41,734 bases of DNA from an uncultured Bacteroidales bacterium (GTDB lineage: Bacteria > Bacteroidota > Bacteroidia > Bacteroidales > UBA932), in NCBI GenBank assembly GCA_900318955.1, contig ONMJ01000017.1:1-41734 (forward strand), in the 5' to 3' direction. Positions within the stretch are counted from its first letter, which is position 1. Every line of letters starts with the position of its first letter. Below are positions 7,063 through 15,838 of the stretch, one piece after another. The notes beneath the pieces were generated by a model. The model was given only the letters and a program-made list of their open reading frames with translations, ran no database searches and was not told the origin of the DNA. Both the position numbers and the translations under genes were made by a program.

Positions 7063-7788
7063 TTATTGATTGATATAAAATTGGTTTGTGATGGAGCGGT
7101 ATTCTTCGGAAGCCGCTCCGTTTTTGTATATAATAAGATCTTCTTCCAAAGTGTCAGTTCTTTTTAAGGAAAACTCTGCAATCATCCTGGAAGGCTCTTT
7201 CCTTTCCGTCGTGCGAATACTGAGAATCCTTGTCGGATAGAGGCCGAAGCCGGCGGCGTACCTAAGGATGGCACGCCTCTCGGAATAGGGGAGAATCATT
7301 GAAAGAAGCCCGTTTTCAGTAAGCTTTTTGGATGCGTATTCAATCAAGGTCCTGTATGAAAGACCGCCCTCGGAAGTGTGTCTGGCCGTGTTTTTCCTTT
7401 CGTCAGGATTGTGGAGAGAGTTGTCGAAGTAAGGAGGATTCGAAACAATGAGATCATAAAGGGAATCCCGTCTTTCAAGTTCAGAAAGAGCGGCGAGCTC
7501 TGCAGAGAGATTACCTTTCCATGGCGAGGCGGCAAAGTTCTCCGAAGCTTCCTCGGCCGACGGAGTATCAATGTCGACACCTAGGATAGAGAAGTCTTTC
7601 ATTCCCATCTCCGACAGCCTTTGGGCGACCATGAGTGCAACTGTCCCCGTTCCTGTACCGACGTCTACTGCCTTTTTTATGTCTTTTGTGAGAGTTACGG
7701 CCGCTCCGAGAAGCACTCCGTCAGTGTTCACCTTCATGGGTGAACGTTCATTCCGGATTTCGAACTTTTTGAATCGGAAAACACTCAT
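7063..7788 (-). CDS. trmN6: tRNA1(Val) A37 N6-methyltransferase
   Basis: A 241-residue SAM-dependent methyltransferase. The start chosen is 7788 ([14 protein letters not shown]), which overlaps the lolD stop as ATGA and matches the family N-terminus with [12 protein letters not shown]. The SAM-binding loop is [12 protein letters not shown] (~41-52) and the catalytic NPPY is at ~117-120, typical of N6-adenine methyltransferases of RNA or protein glutamine. Family knowledge: TrmN6/YfiC methylates A37 of tRNA-Val. It ends 4 bp from the convergent Spy-like gene. Confidence 0.88.
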   Translation of the reverse strand: MSVFRFKKFEIRNERSPMKVNTDGVLLGAAVTLTKDIKKAVDVGTGTGTVALMVAQRLSEMGMKDFSILGVDIDTPSAEEASENFAASPWKGNLSAELAALSELERRDSLYDLIVSNPPYFDNSLHNPDERKNTARHTSEGGLSYRTLIEYASKKLTENGLLSMILPYSERRAILRYAAGFGLYPTRILSIRTTERKEPSRMIAEFSLKRTDTLEEDLIIYKNGAASEEYRSITNQFYINQ

Positions 7789-8441
7789 TCTACGAAGAGA
7801 CCGTCCTTCATGACGCAGGTCCTGTCGCACATGGCGGCAAGGTCAGGGTCGTGAGTGACAATGACAATTGTCTGCCCGAATTTTTCCCGAAGGGAGAAAA
7901 AGAGATTGTGAATGTCTTCTTTCGTACGGCTGTCAAGATTGCCTGAAGGCTCGTCGGCAAAGAGGATAGCCGGGGCGTTGATAAGAGCGCGTGCAATAGC
8001 GACTCTCTGCTGTTCTCCGCCCGAGAGTTCGGTGGGCTTATGGGTCATCCTCTCCGAGAGTCCGACCTCTGAAAGCAGCCCTGAAGCCTCTTCAGCGGCC
8101 GTTTTTTTGCTTTTCCCGCCAATCAGCGCAGGGATCATCACATTCTCAAGGGCATTGAACTCGGGAAGAAGGTGGTGGGCCTGAAAGACAAATCCGATTT
8201 TTGAATTGCGGAAGGCGGAAAGCTCTTTGCTTCCCATGGCGAGGACGTTTTTGCCGTCAATCTCGATTGACCCGGAACTCGGCGTCATCAGAGTCCCGAG
8301 AATCTGGAGGAGAGTCGATTTGCCGGCTCCCGATGCGCCCATTATGGAGACGATCTCGGCTTTGTCAACTTCGAAATCAACCCCCTTGAGAACAAGCAGG
8401 TCTCCGAATGATTTCTTTATGCCTTCAGCTCGGATTGTCAT
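7785..8441 (-). CDS. lolD: ABC transporter ATPase, LolD/MacB-type
   Basis: A 218-residue ATPase. I chose the ATG at 8441 ([13 protein letters not shown]); the longer open frame runs into the tRNA gene and is not coding. Walker A is GASGAGKST (35-43), the Q-loop is in [12 protein letters not shown], the signature is LSGGEQQR (139-146), Walker B is ILFADEP (159-165) and the H-loop is in IVTHDPD. The HHLLPEF segment and compact length fit LolD, which drives lipoprotein release from the inner membrane. The permease LolC/E is not in the window, so assignment within the LolD/MacB/FtsE class is by similarity. It starts 11 bp after tRNA-Pro, with which it may be co-transcribed. Confidence 0.88.
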   Translation of the reverse strand: MTIRAEGIKKSFGDLLVLKGVDFEVDKAEIVSIMGASGAGKSTLLQILGTLMTPSSGSIEIDGKNVLAMGSKELSAFRNSKIGFVFQAHHLLPEFNALENVMIPALIGGKSKKTAAEEASGLLSEVGLSERMTHKPTELSGGEQQRVAIARALINAPAILFADEPSGNLDSRTKEDIHNLFFSLREKFGQTIVIVTHDPDLAAMCDRTCVMKDGLFVE

Positions 8442-8452
8442 AATAAAAAAAG

Positions 8453-8526
8453 TCGGGGTGATGTGACTCGAACACACGACCCTCTGGTCCCAAACCAGAT
8501 GCGCTAGCCAACTGCGCCACACCCCG
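8453..8526 (-). tRNA. tRNA-Pro (anticodon TGG)
   Basis: Read on the minus strand, 74 bases fold as a full cloverleaf. The acceptor stem is CGGGGTG paired with CACCCCG and discriminator A. The anticodon arm is TCTGG-TTTGGGA-CCAGA with TGG at the anticodon positions, and the T arm is GTGTG-TTCGAGT-CACAT. The 3' CCA is not encoded. Confidence 0.96.
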
Positions 8527-8588
8527 ATATCCCCTTGAATGGGGACAACAAAGGTAACTCCTTTTTTTCGAATAGCAAAATTATTGGT

Positions 8589-8596
8589 TATATTTG
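8589..8596 (+). promoter_or_regulatory. -7 promoter element of lepA
   Basis: TATATTTG matches TAnnTTTG and lies 24 bp before the lepA start at 8621. A T-rich stretch at about 8561-8568 may act as a weak -33 element. Its position rules out an upstream in-frame start at 8594, which lies inside this box. Confidence 0.6.
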
Positions 8597-8620
8597 CAAT
8601 TCTATAACGGATACGTTTTT

Positions 8621-10408
8621 ATGAAGAATATTCGCAATTTCTGCATAATAGCCCATATAGACCATGGAAAGAGCACCCTTGCCGACAGGCTCCTGGAGTT
8701 GACATCGACCCTCAATGTCCGCGAGATGGAGAATCAGGTCCTGGACGACATGGATCTCGAGCGGGAAAAAGGGATTACTATCAAGAGCCACGCTATCCAG
8801 ATGGAGTACAAGCGAGGCGGGGAGACATATCTTCTCAACCTCATCGATACTCCGGGACATGTGGACTTTAGCTATGAAGTATCCCGTTCAATAGCCTCCT
8901 GCGAAGGAGCTCTGCTGGTTGTAGATGCTTCTCAGGGGATTCAGGCTCAGACTATTTCCAATCTCTATCAGGCAGTAGACCACGGGCTTGAAATCATCCC
9001 CGTCCTCAACAAGATTGACATGGATTCCGCCCAGCCGGAGCTCGTTACCGACCAGGTCTGCGACCTTTTGGGTTGTGACGCGGAAGATGTCTATAGGGTA
9101 TCCGCAAGGACTGGAGAAGGGGTACAAGCCGTGCTGGACGCTATCGTGGACAAGGTTCCGTCCCCTCAAGGGGATCCTGATGCCCCGCTTCAGGCCTTGA
9201 TTTTCGATTCTGTCTTCAATCCCTTCAGAGGTATAATTGCGTATTTCAAGGTTATCAACGGTTCCATTCATACTGGCGACAAAGTCAAGTTCTTCAATAC
9301 CGGCAGGGAATATGATGCAGAGGAAATAGGTGTCCTGAAGCTCAAGTTGAAGCCGACCCCGCAGATCTCAACAGGCGATGTAGGGTATATAATCTCAGGA
9401 ATTAAGAGCGCGGCTGAAGTAAAGGTCGGAGATACTATTACTCATGTGGAAACACCTTGCAAAGAGGCGATTGCGGGCTTTGAAGAGGTCAAGCCGATGG
9501 TTTTTGCCGGACTCTATCCGGTCGATGCCTCAAAGTTCGAAGAGCTTAGATCTACGCTGGAAAAATTCCAACTGAATGACGCGTCATTCGTCTACGAGCC
9601 GGAGAGCTCTCTGGCTCTGGGGTTCGGTTTCCGCTGCGGTTTCCTCGGACTGTTGCATCTCGAGATTGTCCAGGAAAGGCTTTTCCGGGAGTTCAATATG
9701 GATGTTATCACTACGGTGCCGAATGTCTCATACAAAGTGTATACGACAAAGGGCGAGGTCCTGGATGTCCATAATCCTTCCGGCCTTCCTTCGCCGTCGG
9801 TTGTTGACCATATTGAGGAGCCATATATCCGTGCCCAGATTATCTCCAAGGCCGATTTCTACGGGCCGATCATGAAACTATGCATGGATAAAAGAGGGAC
9901 TCTGATCGGGCAGCATTATATTACTTCCGACAGGGTGGAGCTCAATTATGACATGCCGCTTTCCGAGGTCGTCTTCGACTTTTATGATAAGCTGAAGTCA
10001 ATCTCGAAGGGATATGCATCCTTTGACTACCATGTCACTGGCTTCCGTCCGGCGAGGCTTGTGAAGCTGGATATACTTCTCAATGGAGATGCGGCAGATG
10101 CGCTTTCGACCCTTATCCACGAAGATCACGCATACGAATTCGGCCGGAAGATTTGCCTCAAGCTCAAAGATCTGATTCCGCGCCAGCAGTTCGATATTGC
10201 TATCCAGGCTGCAATCGGAGCAAAGATCATAGCGCGCGAGACTGTCCGTCAGGTCCGAAAGGATGTCACAGCCAAATGCTATGGAGGAGATATTACAAGA
10301 AAGAGAAAGCTTCTCGAAAAGCAGAAGGAAGGGAAGAAGAGAATGCGTCAGATAGGTACCGTCCAGGTGCCTCAGAGCGCATTTATGGCAGTTTTGAAAC
10401 TCGATTGA
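8621..10408 (+). CDS. lepA: Elongation factor 4 (ribosome back-translocase)
   Basis: A 595-residue translational GTPase, the usual length for LepA/EF4. I chose the ATG at 8621 ([19 protein letters not shown]). G1 is [10 protein letters not shown]2 lies in KGITIKSH, G3 is DTPGHVDF and G4 is NKID. The EF4-specific C-terminal domain is present, with [30 protein letters not shown] and the end [15 protein letters not shown]4 acts on stalled or mistranslocated ribosomes. It is followed one base after its stop by menA and probably heads the long run of genes that follows. Confidence 0.97.
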   Translation: MKNIRNFCIIAHIDHGKSTLADRLLELTSTLNVREMENQVLDDMDLEREKGITIKSHAIQMEYKRGGETYLLNLIDTPGHVDFSYEVSRSIASCEGALLVVDASQGIQAQTISNLYQAVDHGLEIIPVLNKIDMDSAQPELVTDQVCDLLGCDAEDVYRVSARTGEGVQAVLDAIVDKVPSPQGDPDAPLQALIFDSVFNPFRGIIAYFKVINGSIHTGDKVKFFNTGREYDAEEIGVLKLKLKPTPQISTGDVGYIISGIKSAAEVKVGDTITHVETPCKEAIAGFEEVKPMVFAGLYPVDASKFEELRSTLEKFQLNDASFVYEPESSLALGFGFRCGFLGLLHLEIVQERLFREFNMDVITTVPNVSYKVYTTKGEVLDVHNPSGLPSPSVVDHIEEPYIRAQIISKADFYGPIMKLCMDKRGTLIGQHYITSDRVELNYDMPLSEVVFDFYDKLKSISKGYASFDYHVTGFRPARLVKLDILLNGDAADALSTLIHEDHAYEFGRKICLKLKDLIPRQQFDIAIQAAIGAKIIARETVRQVRKDVTAKCYGGDITRKRKLLEKQKEGKKRMRQIGTVQVPQSAFMAVLKLD

Positions 10409-10409
10409 T

Positions 10410-11315
10410 ATGAATGTTAAAGCTGCAATCAAGTCAATGAGGTTGAGAACTCTTCTGCTCTCGACCGGTGGGGTTCTTCTCGGAATTCTTCTGGCTTTCG
10501 CGGACTTCCGGGTTTCGCCCATCGTAGCCCTTCTCATCATTTTGACAACGGTTTGCCTTCAGATTCTTTCCAATCTCTCAAATGAGCTCGGCGACGTTCT
10601 CCATGGGACCGATACTCCGGAGAGGCTGGGGCCCCAGTACGGTCTTAACGGGGGCGAGATGACTGTTCCGCAGATGAAGCGGCTTATAGGCCTTTTTGTC
10701 GCTCTTTGCTGCATTTTCGGGCTTGCCATGACTTGGGTGTCGTTCGGGACCATATTCGAGCTTACACCTCTTCTTATTCTCCTTCTGGGGGCAGGTGCGA
10801 TCATGGCGGCAATGAAATATACCCTCGGGCGTAATCCTTATGGCTACAGGGGGCTTGGGGATCTGTATGTATTCATCTTCTTCGGCCTTGTCGCCGTGCT
10901 TGGGGCGTATTTTGTCTGTGCTCATGAGATTCCTTCATGGAAACTGATCCTCCCAGCTTCGGCGGTAGGCTTTTTCAGCATGGGTGTACTGAATGTCAAC
11001 AATATAAGAGATTTGCAGTCGGATGCCGAGAATAGGGTCACGGTGGCTATCAAGCTCGGCGAGCGGAAGGCAAAAATCTATCAGACAGTACTTATCTGCC
11101 TCGGATGGGTATCAATGATAGTCTATTGCTTGCTTCGGATCTTTGATCCATGGCATTATCTTTTCGTCCTTACTCTTCCGCTTTTCATAAAGCATCTTAG
11201 AGGGGTTTGGTCAAGGACCGGGAGGGATCTCGATCCGATGCTGCCGCTACTTGTCGTTTCATCATTCCTTTTCTGTCTTCTCGGCGGAATTGGCTTTATA
11301 ATCTTTCTGATATGA
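10410..11315 (+). CDS. menA: 1,4-dihydroxy-2-naphthoate polyprenyltransferase
   Basis: A 301-residue UbiA-superfamily membrane prenyltransferase with about nine hydrophobic segments. The two Asp-rich motifs are visible: LSNELGDVLHGTD (~52-64, with NxxxD) and NNIRDLQSDAENRV (~197-210). The distribution of loops and the sequence LGPQYGLNGGEMT fit MenA, which attaches the isoprenoid tail to 1,4-dihydroxy-2-naphthoate during menaquinone synthesis. menG, the last step of the pathway, lies downstream in the same gene run, which supports this substrate. Its stop overlaps the next start as ATGA. Confidence 0.92.
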   Translation: MNVKAAIKSMRLRTLLLSTGGVLLGILLAFADFRVSPIVALLIILTTVCLQILSNLSNELGDVLHGTDTPERLGPQYGLNGGEMTVPQMKRLIGLFVALCCIFGLAMTWVSFGTIFELTPLLILLLGAGAIMAAMKYTLGRNPYGYRGLGDLYVFIFFGLVAVLGAYFVCAHEIPSWKLILPASAVGFFSMGVLNVNNIRDLQSDAENRVTVAIKLGERKAKIYQTVLICLGWVSMIVYCLLRIFDPWHYLFVLTLPLFIKHLRGVWSRTGRDLDPMLPLLVVSSFLFCLLGGIGFIIFLI

Positions 11316-11656
11316 TAGATAACGATTGGAAAAAGAGGCTTGGGGTTGTCTATAGCACCAATCCTGACTTTCAATATGAAAAGTCGGAAGTAATTGAGCA
11401 GGAGACGCTTCCTCCTGCAAAGCAGAGGCTGATCGTCGCTATTGACAGGCATGGACGCGGAGGAAAACAGGTCACCCTTATTACCGGATTTGTAGGTACA
11501 GCGGATGATTTGAAAGAGCTCGGAAGAGCCCTTAAGACAAAGCTTGGCGTAGGCGGGACGGCAAAGGACGGGGAAATTACTATTCAGGGAGATTTTCGCG
11601 ATAAGGTAGTAGAACTCCTCAAAGGTATGGGTTATAACGCAAAAAGAGGGAACTGA
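11312..11656 (+). CDS. SUI1/eIF1-like translation factor (YciH family)
   Basis: A 114-residue protein; the ATG at 11312 overlaps menA as ATGA. The SUI1 fold is visible from ~40 onwards, with RHGRGGKQVTLITGF, LKTKLGVGGTAKDGEITIQG and DFRDKVVELLKGMGY, the last two being hallmarks of eIF1/YciH. In bacteria YciH may reduce initiation with wrong codons or under stress; its role in Bacteroidota is untested as far as I can say here. The N-terminal 35 residues are variable. TGATG couples it to the next gene. Confidence 0.9.
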   Translation: MIDNDWKKRLGVVYSTNPDFQYEKSEVIEQETLPPAKQRLIVAIDRHGRGGKQVTLITGFVGTADDLKELGRALKTKLGVGGTAKDGEITIQGDFRDKVVELLKGMGYNAKRGN

Positions 11657-12363
11657 TGGTACCGGTTGAAGAAGCATTAAGGTCAGGAGAACTTCTTCTC
11701 AACACAGAGCCTGCTCTGGTAGAGGAGACTGTACGTTCCGTGTCCATCGTGGAACCGGCTCTCGTTTCCCTGTTTACGCTTCTTCTCATTATCTTCATGA
11801 GGAACTTTATCAATATCCTCCCATACATAATTGACAGCTTCACGAGGGCCCGCGGCAGTTCCGACCTTGAAGGTAGCGTAAGGGTCAGCAGGGACAGGAA
11901 TCTGATTGCAATGATTTTCATCATTCCTTTCATCCTGCTTCTTTATTTTTACAGGATTTATGATCCTTCATTTCTCAGCGGAATGGGCGATAATATGAGG
12001 CTTCTTCTCATTGGCGCCATCTTTATTGCGTATCTTCTCCTTAGAAGGCTCCTTGTAGTCATATTTGCTCCTCGCAGAGTCAACGACAATTACGCTATGG
12101 CGGAGAAGGCCGCCTATACATTTTTCATACTCGCGGGAATGCTCGTCCTTCCCACATTCGGCATTCTCTATCTTTTAGGGGTCAATGATTTGACAATCAA
12201 GACCGTAGCCCTGGCTGAAATTTCATTTGTCTATCTGGTTTTCTTACTGAGGAAATCTCAAATTTTATCTACTTTCTGCTCACCATTGACAGTTTTTTTG
12301 TACCTTTGCGCGCTTGAATTTTTACCGACAGGACTTTATGTCGCGTCAGCGCTATTGTTGTAG
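11656..12363 (+). CDS. DUF4271 integral membrane protein
   Basis: A 235-residue protein with about six hydrophobic segments from residue ~35 to the end and a short polar N-terminus. The layout and the position immediately before hemD match the DUF4271 family, which is widespread in Bacteroidota and next to hemD. Its function is unknown; proximity to haem synthesis is the only hint. It starts at a TGATG overlap with the SUI1-like gene. A promoter box for hemD lies within its last codons. Confidence 0.82.
   Translation: MVPVEEALRSGELLLNTEPALVEETVRSVSIVEPALVSLFTLLLIIFMRNFINILPYIIDSFTRARGSSDLEGSVRVSRDRNLIAMIFIIPFILLLYFYRIYDPSFLSGMGDNMRLLLIGAIFIAYLLLRRLLVVIFAPRRVNDNYAMAEKAAYTFFILAGMLVLPTFGILYLLGVNDLTIKTVALAEISFVYLVFLLRKSQILSTFCSPLTVFLYLCALEFLPTGLYVASALLL
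12301..12308 (+). promoter_or_regulatory. -7 promoter element before hemD, inside the DUF4271 gene
   Basis: TACCTTTG followed by CG is a close match to the -7 box TAnnTTTG. It lies 77 bp before hemD, within the 3' end of the DUF4271 coding sequence. The upstream region is T-rich, but a clean -33 box at the normal distance is not obvious. Confidence 0.5.
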
Positions 12364-12384
12364 AACAGAAAAGTGGGAAAGCAA

Positions 12385-13128
12385 ATGGCAGTAAAAAATA
12401 TACTTATTTCTCAGAACACACCGAGGCAACTTACTCAATATCAGGTAGTTACTGACAAATTTGGAGTTCAGTTCACCTTCCGTCCATTCTTCTCGGTTCA
12501 GCCTTTGACATCAAGGGAATTCAGGTCCCAGCGTCTGAATATTCTCGATTATACAGCTGTGGTTTTTTCATCCAGGCATGCAATTGACGCCTTCTTCCAT
12601 CTTGCGGAAGAGCTGAGGGTGAAGATTCCCGAGACTATGAAGTATTTCTGCACGACAGAGGCGGTTGCAATGTATCTCCAGAAGCATATTGTCTACCGTA
12701 AACGCAAGATTTTCTATGGAACCGGGACCCCAGAAAGTGTCATTGCTCTGATTACAGCAAAGCACAAGGGCGAAAAGTTCCTTATCACAACGTCAGACTC
12801 ATCCAATGCTGACGCAATAACCAGCCTTTTTGCAGCGCAGAAGCTCTCATATGTTACCGGAGTGTTTGTCAAATCGGTGAGCAATGAGCTTAATGATTTG
12901 GATATCAAGTCTTTCGATATGGTGGTGTTCTTCAATCCTTCCGATGTCAAGTCTCTTCAGGAGAATTTCCCCGACTTTGAGCAGGGAGACATTAAATTCG
13001 TCTCTTACGGCAAGTCGATTGTAAAGGCAATGGAGGAGGCGGGACTCAGAATAGATGTTAAAGCCCCTACTCCGGAGGCTCCTTCAGTAGCTAAAGCTAT
13101 CGAGAATTATCTCGCAGAAAATAAATAA
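12385..13128 (+). CDS. hemD: Uroporphyrinogen-III synthase
   Basis: A 247-residue protein of the HemD family, which closes hydroxymethylbilane into uroporphyrinogen III in tetrapyrrole synthesis. I prefer the ATG at 12385 (MAVKNILISQNTPRQ) to the GTG at 12373. Two Rossmann-like halves are visible: ILISQNTPRQ with DYTAVVFSSRHAIDAFF in the first, and FLITTSDSSNADAITSLF with FDMVVFFNPSDVKSL and KFVSYGKSIVKAMEEAGL in the second. HemD sequences diverge strongly, so the call rests on this pattern and on the DUF4271-hemD-rnpA gene order seen in Bacteroidota. rnpA follows 3 bp later. Confidence 0.85.
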   Translation: MAVKNILISQNTPRQLTQYQVVTDKFGVQFTFRPFFSVQPLTSREFRSQRLNILDYTAVVFSSRHAIDAFFHLAEELRVKIPETMKYFCTTEAVAMYLQKHIVYRKRKIFYGTGTPESVIALITAKHKGEKFLITTSDSSNADAITSLFAAQKLSYVTGVFVKSVSNELNDLDIKSFDMVVFFNPSDVKSLQENFPDFEQGDIKFVSYGKSIVKAMEEAGLRIDVKAPTPEAPSVAKAIENYLAENK

Positions 13129-13131
13129 TTT

Positions 13132-13494
13132 ATGCCCTCCGAGGCCGCTCATACCCTTCCCAAGAGGGAACGGCTCTGCGGCAGGATGCGTATTTCCGAG
13201 TTGCTGAAAAAAGGCAGATATGGAAACGTATCTTGCCTTCGGTTCTGTTATCTCAGAGGGGGAGAGACCTCTAGGATTGTTGTCTCCGTTCCAAAGAAGT
13301 TCTTCCATAGAGCGGTCAAAAGGAATCTCCTTAAAAGAAGAATCCGCGAGAGCTATCGTCTTCAAAAAGAGTTACTTCCTGAGGGGACGGATGTAATGTT
13401 TATATACGTCTCCCGCGAAATTCTTCCTTTTTCCACCATTTACTCCGATATGACGGAGGCTTTGACACGTATTGCTGAGGGTAAGGATGAGTAA
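13132..13494 (+). CDS. rnpA: Ribonuclease P protein component
   Basis: A 120-residue basic protein that assists the RNase P RNA in maturing tRNA 5' ends. The start of the fold, [20 protein letters not shown], and the RNR-box, [19 protein letters not shown], are typical of RnpA. The 3' end overlaps yidD by 8 bp, a conserved pairing in many bacteria; rpmH is not next to it here, unlike in many genomes. Confidence 0.95.
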   Translation: MPSEAAHTLPKRERLCGRMRISELLKKGRYGNVSCLRFCYLRGGETSRIVVSVPKKFFHRAVKRNLLKRRIRESYRLQKELLPEGTDVMFIYVSREILPFSTIYSDMTEALTRIAEGKDE

Positions 13495-13729
13495 GTGGAA
13501 GAAAACATTGAAGGATATTTTGATATTTCCCTTCGTCTTCCTGATAAAGTTTTATCAGGTCTGTATATCTCCGTTCAAGCCCCCGACTTGTAGGTTTACT
13601 CCGACTTGTTCGCAGTATGCTCTTGAGGCCTTCAGGAAGCATGGACCTTTCAAGGGGTTGTATCTCTCGGTGAGACGTATCCTCCGGTGCCATCCTTGGG
13701 GCGGAAGCGGTTATGATCCTGTTCCTTAG
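13487..13729 (+). CDS. yidD: Membrane protein insertion efficiency factor
   Basis: An 80-residue protein; the ATG at 13487 (MSKWKKTLK) overlaps rnpA. It has the conserved YidD features: an N-terminal amphipathic segment, [17 protein letters not shown] with [12 protein letters not shown] (three Cys), and the [12 protein letters not shown] end. YidD helps YidC-mediated membrane insertion at the inner membrane. menG begins 2 bp after its stop. Confidence 0.95.
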   Translation: MSKWKKTLKDILIFPFVFLIKFYQVCISPFKPPTCRFTPTCSQYALEAFRKHGPFKGLYLSVRRILRCHPWGGSGYDPVP

Positions 13730-13731
13730 AT

Positions 13732-14430
13732 ATGCCGAAGAAAGAATTCATACGGTCAATGTTCGACTCGATTGCCGCCTCCTATGACAAGCTCAACCAT
13801 ATAATGTCGTTGGACGTGGATAAGATCTGGCGTAGGCATGCGTTGAAGTATATTGTGGATGGGACGCCTCAGAATATCCTCGATGTGGCGTGTGGTACAG
13901 GAGATTCCACAATTGCGGCGGCAAAAGCGGCCGCAGAAGGGTCGAAGGTAATCGGAGTGGACATTTCTGAAGGGATGATGGCGCTTGTCGAAGGCAAGGC
14001 AGTTGAAGCCGGAGTGGCAGACAGGATTACTACCGAGGTGGGAGACGGAGAGAATCTTCGTTTCGAGGACGGCAGTTTTGACAGGGTGACGTGTGCTTTC
14101 GGGATTCGCAATTTTGAGAATAAGGAGAAGGGACTCAGCGAGTTCCATCGTGTCCTCAAACCAGGAGGGAAGGTCGTTATTCTCGAGCTCTCAGTTCCTC
14201 AGAATCGTATATTGCGGTGGCTATATGATCTATATTTCATGCATGTCCTTCCATGGATAGGCGGAAAAATATCCGGCGACAAGACGGCATACAAATATCT
14301 GCCATCATCTGTCCATACTTTTCCCCCTCCGGAGGAGTTCTGCAGTATGATGAGGAATGCCGGATTTTCTTCTGTCTCATCGAAAACCCTTACTTTCGGC
14401 CTCTGCCACCTCTTTATTGGTATCCGTTGA
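13732..14430 (+). CDS. menG: Demethylmenaquinone methyltransferase
   Basis: A 232-residue SAM-dependent methyltransferase of the UbiE/MenG family, catalysing the last step of menaquinone synthesis. The N-terminus FDSIAASYDKLNHIMSLD, the SAM loop LDVACGTGDSTI (~45-56), and the FGIRNFENKEKGLSEFHRVL and LKPGGKVVILELS motifs match the family closely. Only menaquinone genes are present, so the MenG rather than UbiQ function is preferred. A 12-bp-arm palindrome begins directly at its stop codon. Confidence 0.95.
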   Translation: MPKKEFIRSMFDSIAASYDKLNHIMSLDVDKIWRRHALKYIVDGTPQNILDVACGTGDSTIAAAKAAAEGSKVIGVDISEGMMALVEGKAVEAGVADRITTEVGDGENLRFEDGSFDRVTCAFGIRNFENKEKGLSEFHRVLKPGGKVVILELSVPQNRILRWLYDLYFMHVLPWIGGKISGDKTAYKYLPSSVHTFPPPEEFCSMMRNAGFSSVSSKTLTFGLCHLFIGIR

Positions 14431-14465
14431 AAAGTGATAACATTTTTTGTTTTTGTTATCACTTT
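14431..14465. promoter_or_regulatory. Palindrome over the toxin-antitoxin promoter, likely operator or terminator
   Basis: Two perfect 12-base arms, AAAGTGATAACA (14431-14442) and TGTTATCACTTT (14454-14465), are separated by 11 T-rich bases. It begins right after the menG stop and covers the -33 region of the promoter of the ribbon-helix-helix gene. Ribbon-helix-helix antitoxins repress their own operon at such sites, so an autoregulatory operator is likely; it may also help end menG transcription. Confidence 0.65.
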
Positions 14466-14476
14466 CTCTATTTTTG
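14446..14476 (+). promoter_or_regulatory. Promoter of the RHH/PIN toxin-antitoxin pair
   Basis: A -33 box TTTG (14446-14449) and a -7 box TATTTTTG (14469-14476) are separated by 19 bp, the spacing used in Bacteroidota. The palindrome at 14431-14465 overlaps the -33 box, and the antitoxin start is 18 bp downstream of the -7 box. Confidence 0.65.
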
Positions 14477-14494
14477 TATCAAATTATTTGGGTG

Positions 14495-14746
14495 ATGATA
14501 CAGACAGGGATACGATTGGATGAGTCTCTCTATGAGAGGCTTAAAATTAACGCCAAAAAACAAGGGCGTTCGGTGAATAGTTATATTGTAAGCATTTTGG
14601 AGTCTTCGACAGAGTTGGTCTTTCCCAAAATAGCGCCAGAGGAACTGAAGCCAGACGATTTCATATTGTCACTTGGAGTAATGGAGGGAATTCCGGCAGA
14701 ATCATTAAAATCTGATCCTAAACTTGCTTATATTCTTTCGAAATGA
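14495..14746 (+). CDS. Ribbon-helix-helix antitoxin-like DNA-binding protein
   Basis: An 83-residue protein; the ATG at 14495 lies 18 bp after the -7 box. The first ~45 residues (IRLDESLYERLKINAKKQG, then RSVNSYIVSILES) are a ribbon-helix-helix fold of the Arc/MetJ type: a beta strand IQTGIRL then two helices. The C-terminal ~40 residues would wrap and inhibit the partner toxin. It overlaps the PIN gene as ATGA, the usual translation coupling in VapBC-type pairs. No exact subfamily is assigned. Confidence 0.85.
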   Translation: MIQTGIRLDESLYERLKINAKKQGRSVNSYIVSILESSTELVFPKIAPEELKPDDFILSLGVMEGIPAESLKSDPKLAYILSK

Positions 14747-15165
14747 TCATATTTATCGATACAAACGTTCTTCTTGATGTCCTGATAACAACGGGGCGTC
14801 ATTCAAGACCGTTTTCTCTCTCAATATTCAAAATGGCTCATGAGGGTAAAGTCTCGGCTATAATTACGACACAGTCAATAATTGATGCGGCATACGTGTG
14901 CTCCAAACTTGGCTTCGGAGAGATTGCAGCTTTTAAGGAGGCAATAAAAAAGATTATGTCTTTTATCACTGTTATCCCAATTGACAATGAAGAGATAGAA
15001 ATGGCAAATAATAGTACAATTGAGGATTATGAAGACGCCTGCCAGATAGCAGGTGCCCTTTTAAGTCCTTGTAATGCGATTATTTCAAGTGATAAAAAGT
15101 TCAAGACTTATACAGACTTTCCAATATATACTCCGGAAGAGTTTTGTGGCATTATTACGGCTTGA
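14743..15165 (+). CDS. PIN-domain toxin (VapC-like ribonuclease)
   Basis: A 140-residue protein with the PIN signature. The first acidic residue is in FIDTNVLLDVL (~4-14), a central region TTQSIIDAAYVC carries no second acidic ligand I can place with certainty, and STIEDYEDACQIAGAL (~87-102) provides the downstream acidic cluster, with ISSDKKF near the C-terminus. PIN toxins cut RNA with Mg2+ at these acids. It is paired with the ribbon-helix-helix gene upstream and shares its promoter and palindrome. The RNA target is unknown. Confidence 0.88.
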   Translation: MIIFIDTNVLLDVLITTGRHSRPFSLSIFKMAHEGKVSAIITTQSIIDAAYVCSKLGFGEIAAFKEAIKKIMSFITVIPIDNEEIEMANNSTIEDYEDACQIAGALLSPCNAIISSDKKFKTYTDFPIYTPEEFCGIITA

Positions 15166-15181
15166 TTTTGGGAAGGCTTGT

Positions 15182-15838
15182 TTAGTCGAGAATGATTAGG
15201 GCGATGGAGGGGTGAGAGAATTCGAGGGAAACGATATCTTCTGTAGCGACATTAAGAGTCGCTTTCCACCAGTTGTCGAAAACGACATTGTCAAGGGGCC
15301 AGAAAAGGCCTCTTGATTTGATTTTAAGGGTGTTGTCGGGAGTGAAAAGGGAGAAGCGTCGACCTTCTCCGATATGAAGATCGCAGGAGTCCGTGATGGC
15401 AAAGGCCGTGCTGTAATCGGAAACCGATTCTACTTCGATTCCTGAGAGGTCGAAAGTGCGGGCGTATTCCATCAGTAGAGATAGATTACCGATCGTATGG
15501 TCCTCGCGAAGACCTGTCGCCCCCAAAATGCGGATGCTACCGATATCCTTAAATCTCTCCATTACGAAACGGAAGGCCTTTGTCTGGTCATTGTCGTCTT
15601 GCTCGGAGATGTGTATAATCCTGTCATCCAGTTGTTTCTGAAGGGAAGCGGATAGGGAATCCATGTCGCCGACGACGAAATCCGGGAGTCTTTTCTCCCC
15701 GAAAACGGCTTTTGAAGCGCGGATGAATTTTTCTGCACCACGGTCACAGCAGACTATGATATCCGCGTTTTTTATTAGATAGCGGGGATAGTCTTTACGG
15801 GGGAATTCCCCGTTGCCTATTATCACTACATCAATCAT
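15182..15838 (-). CDS. thiN: Thiamine pyrophosphokinase
   Basis: A 218-residue protein with the TPK catalytic fold, transferring pyrophosphate from ATP to thiamine to give ThDP. Signature segments are IIVCCDRGAEKF, PDFVVGDMDSLS (Asp pair), SEQDDNDQTKAFRFV and GATGLREDHTIGN. The C-terminal thiamine-binding half (FSLFTPDNTLKIKSRGLFWP) is also present. The start overlaps the fmt end by 8 bp on the same strand, so it is probably in the same transcript. Its product is the cofactor for the transketolase encoded elsewhere in the window. Confidence 0.92.
   Translation of the reverse strand: MIDVVIIGNGEFPRKDYPRYLIKNADIIVCCDRGAEKFIRASKAVFGEKRLPDFVVGDMDSLSASLQKQLDDRIIHISEQDDNDQTKAFRFVMERFKDIGSIRILGATGLREDHTIGNLSLLMEYARTFDLSGIEVESVSDYSTAFAITDSCDLHIGEGRRFSLFTPDNTLKIKSRGLFWPLDNVVFDNWWKATLNVATEDIVSLEFSHPSIALIILD

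Noticed and set aside
8441-8522. Upstream extension of the lolD frame
   Set aside because: It runs into the tRNA-Pro gene; the ATG at 8441 starts a normal LolD N-terminus.
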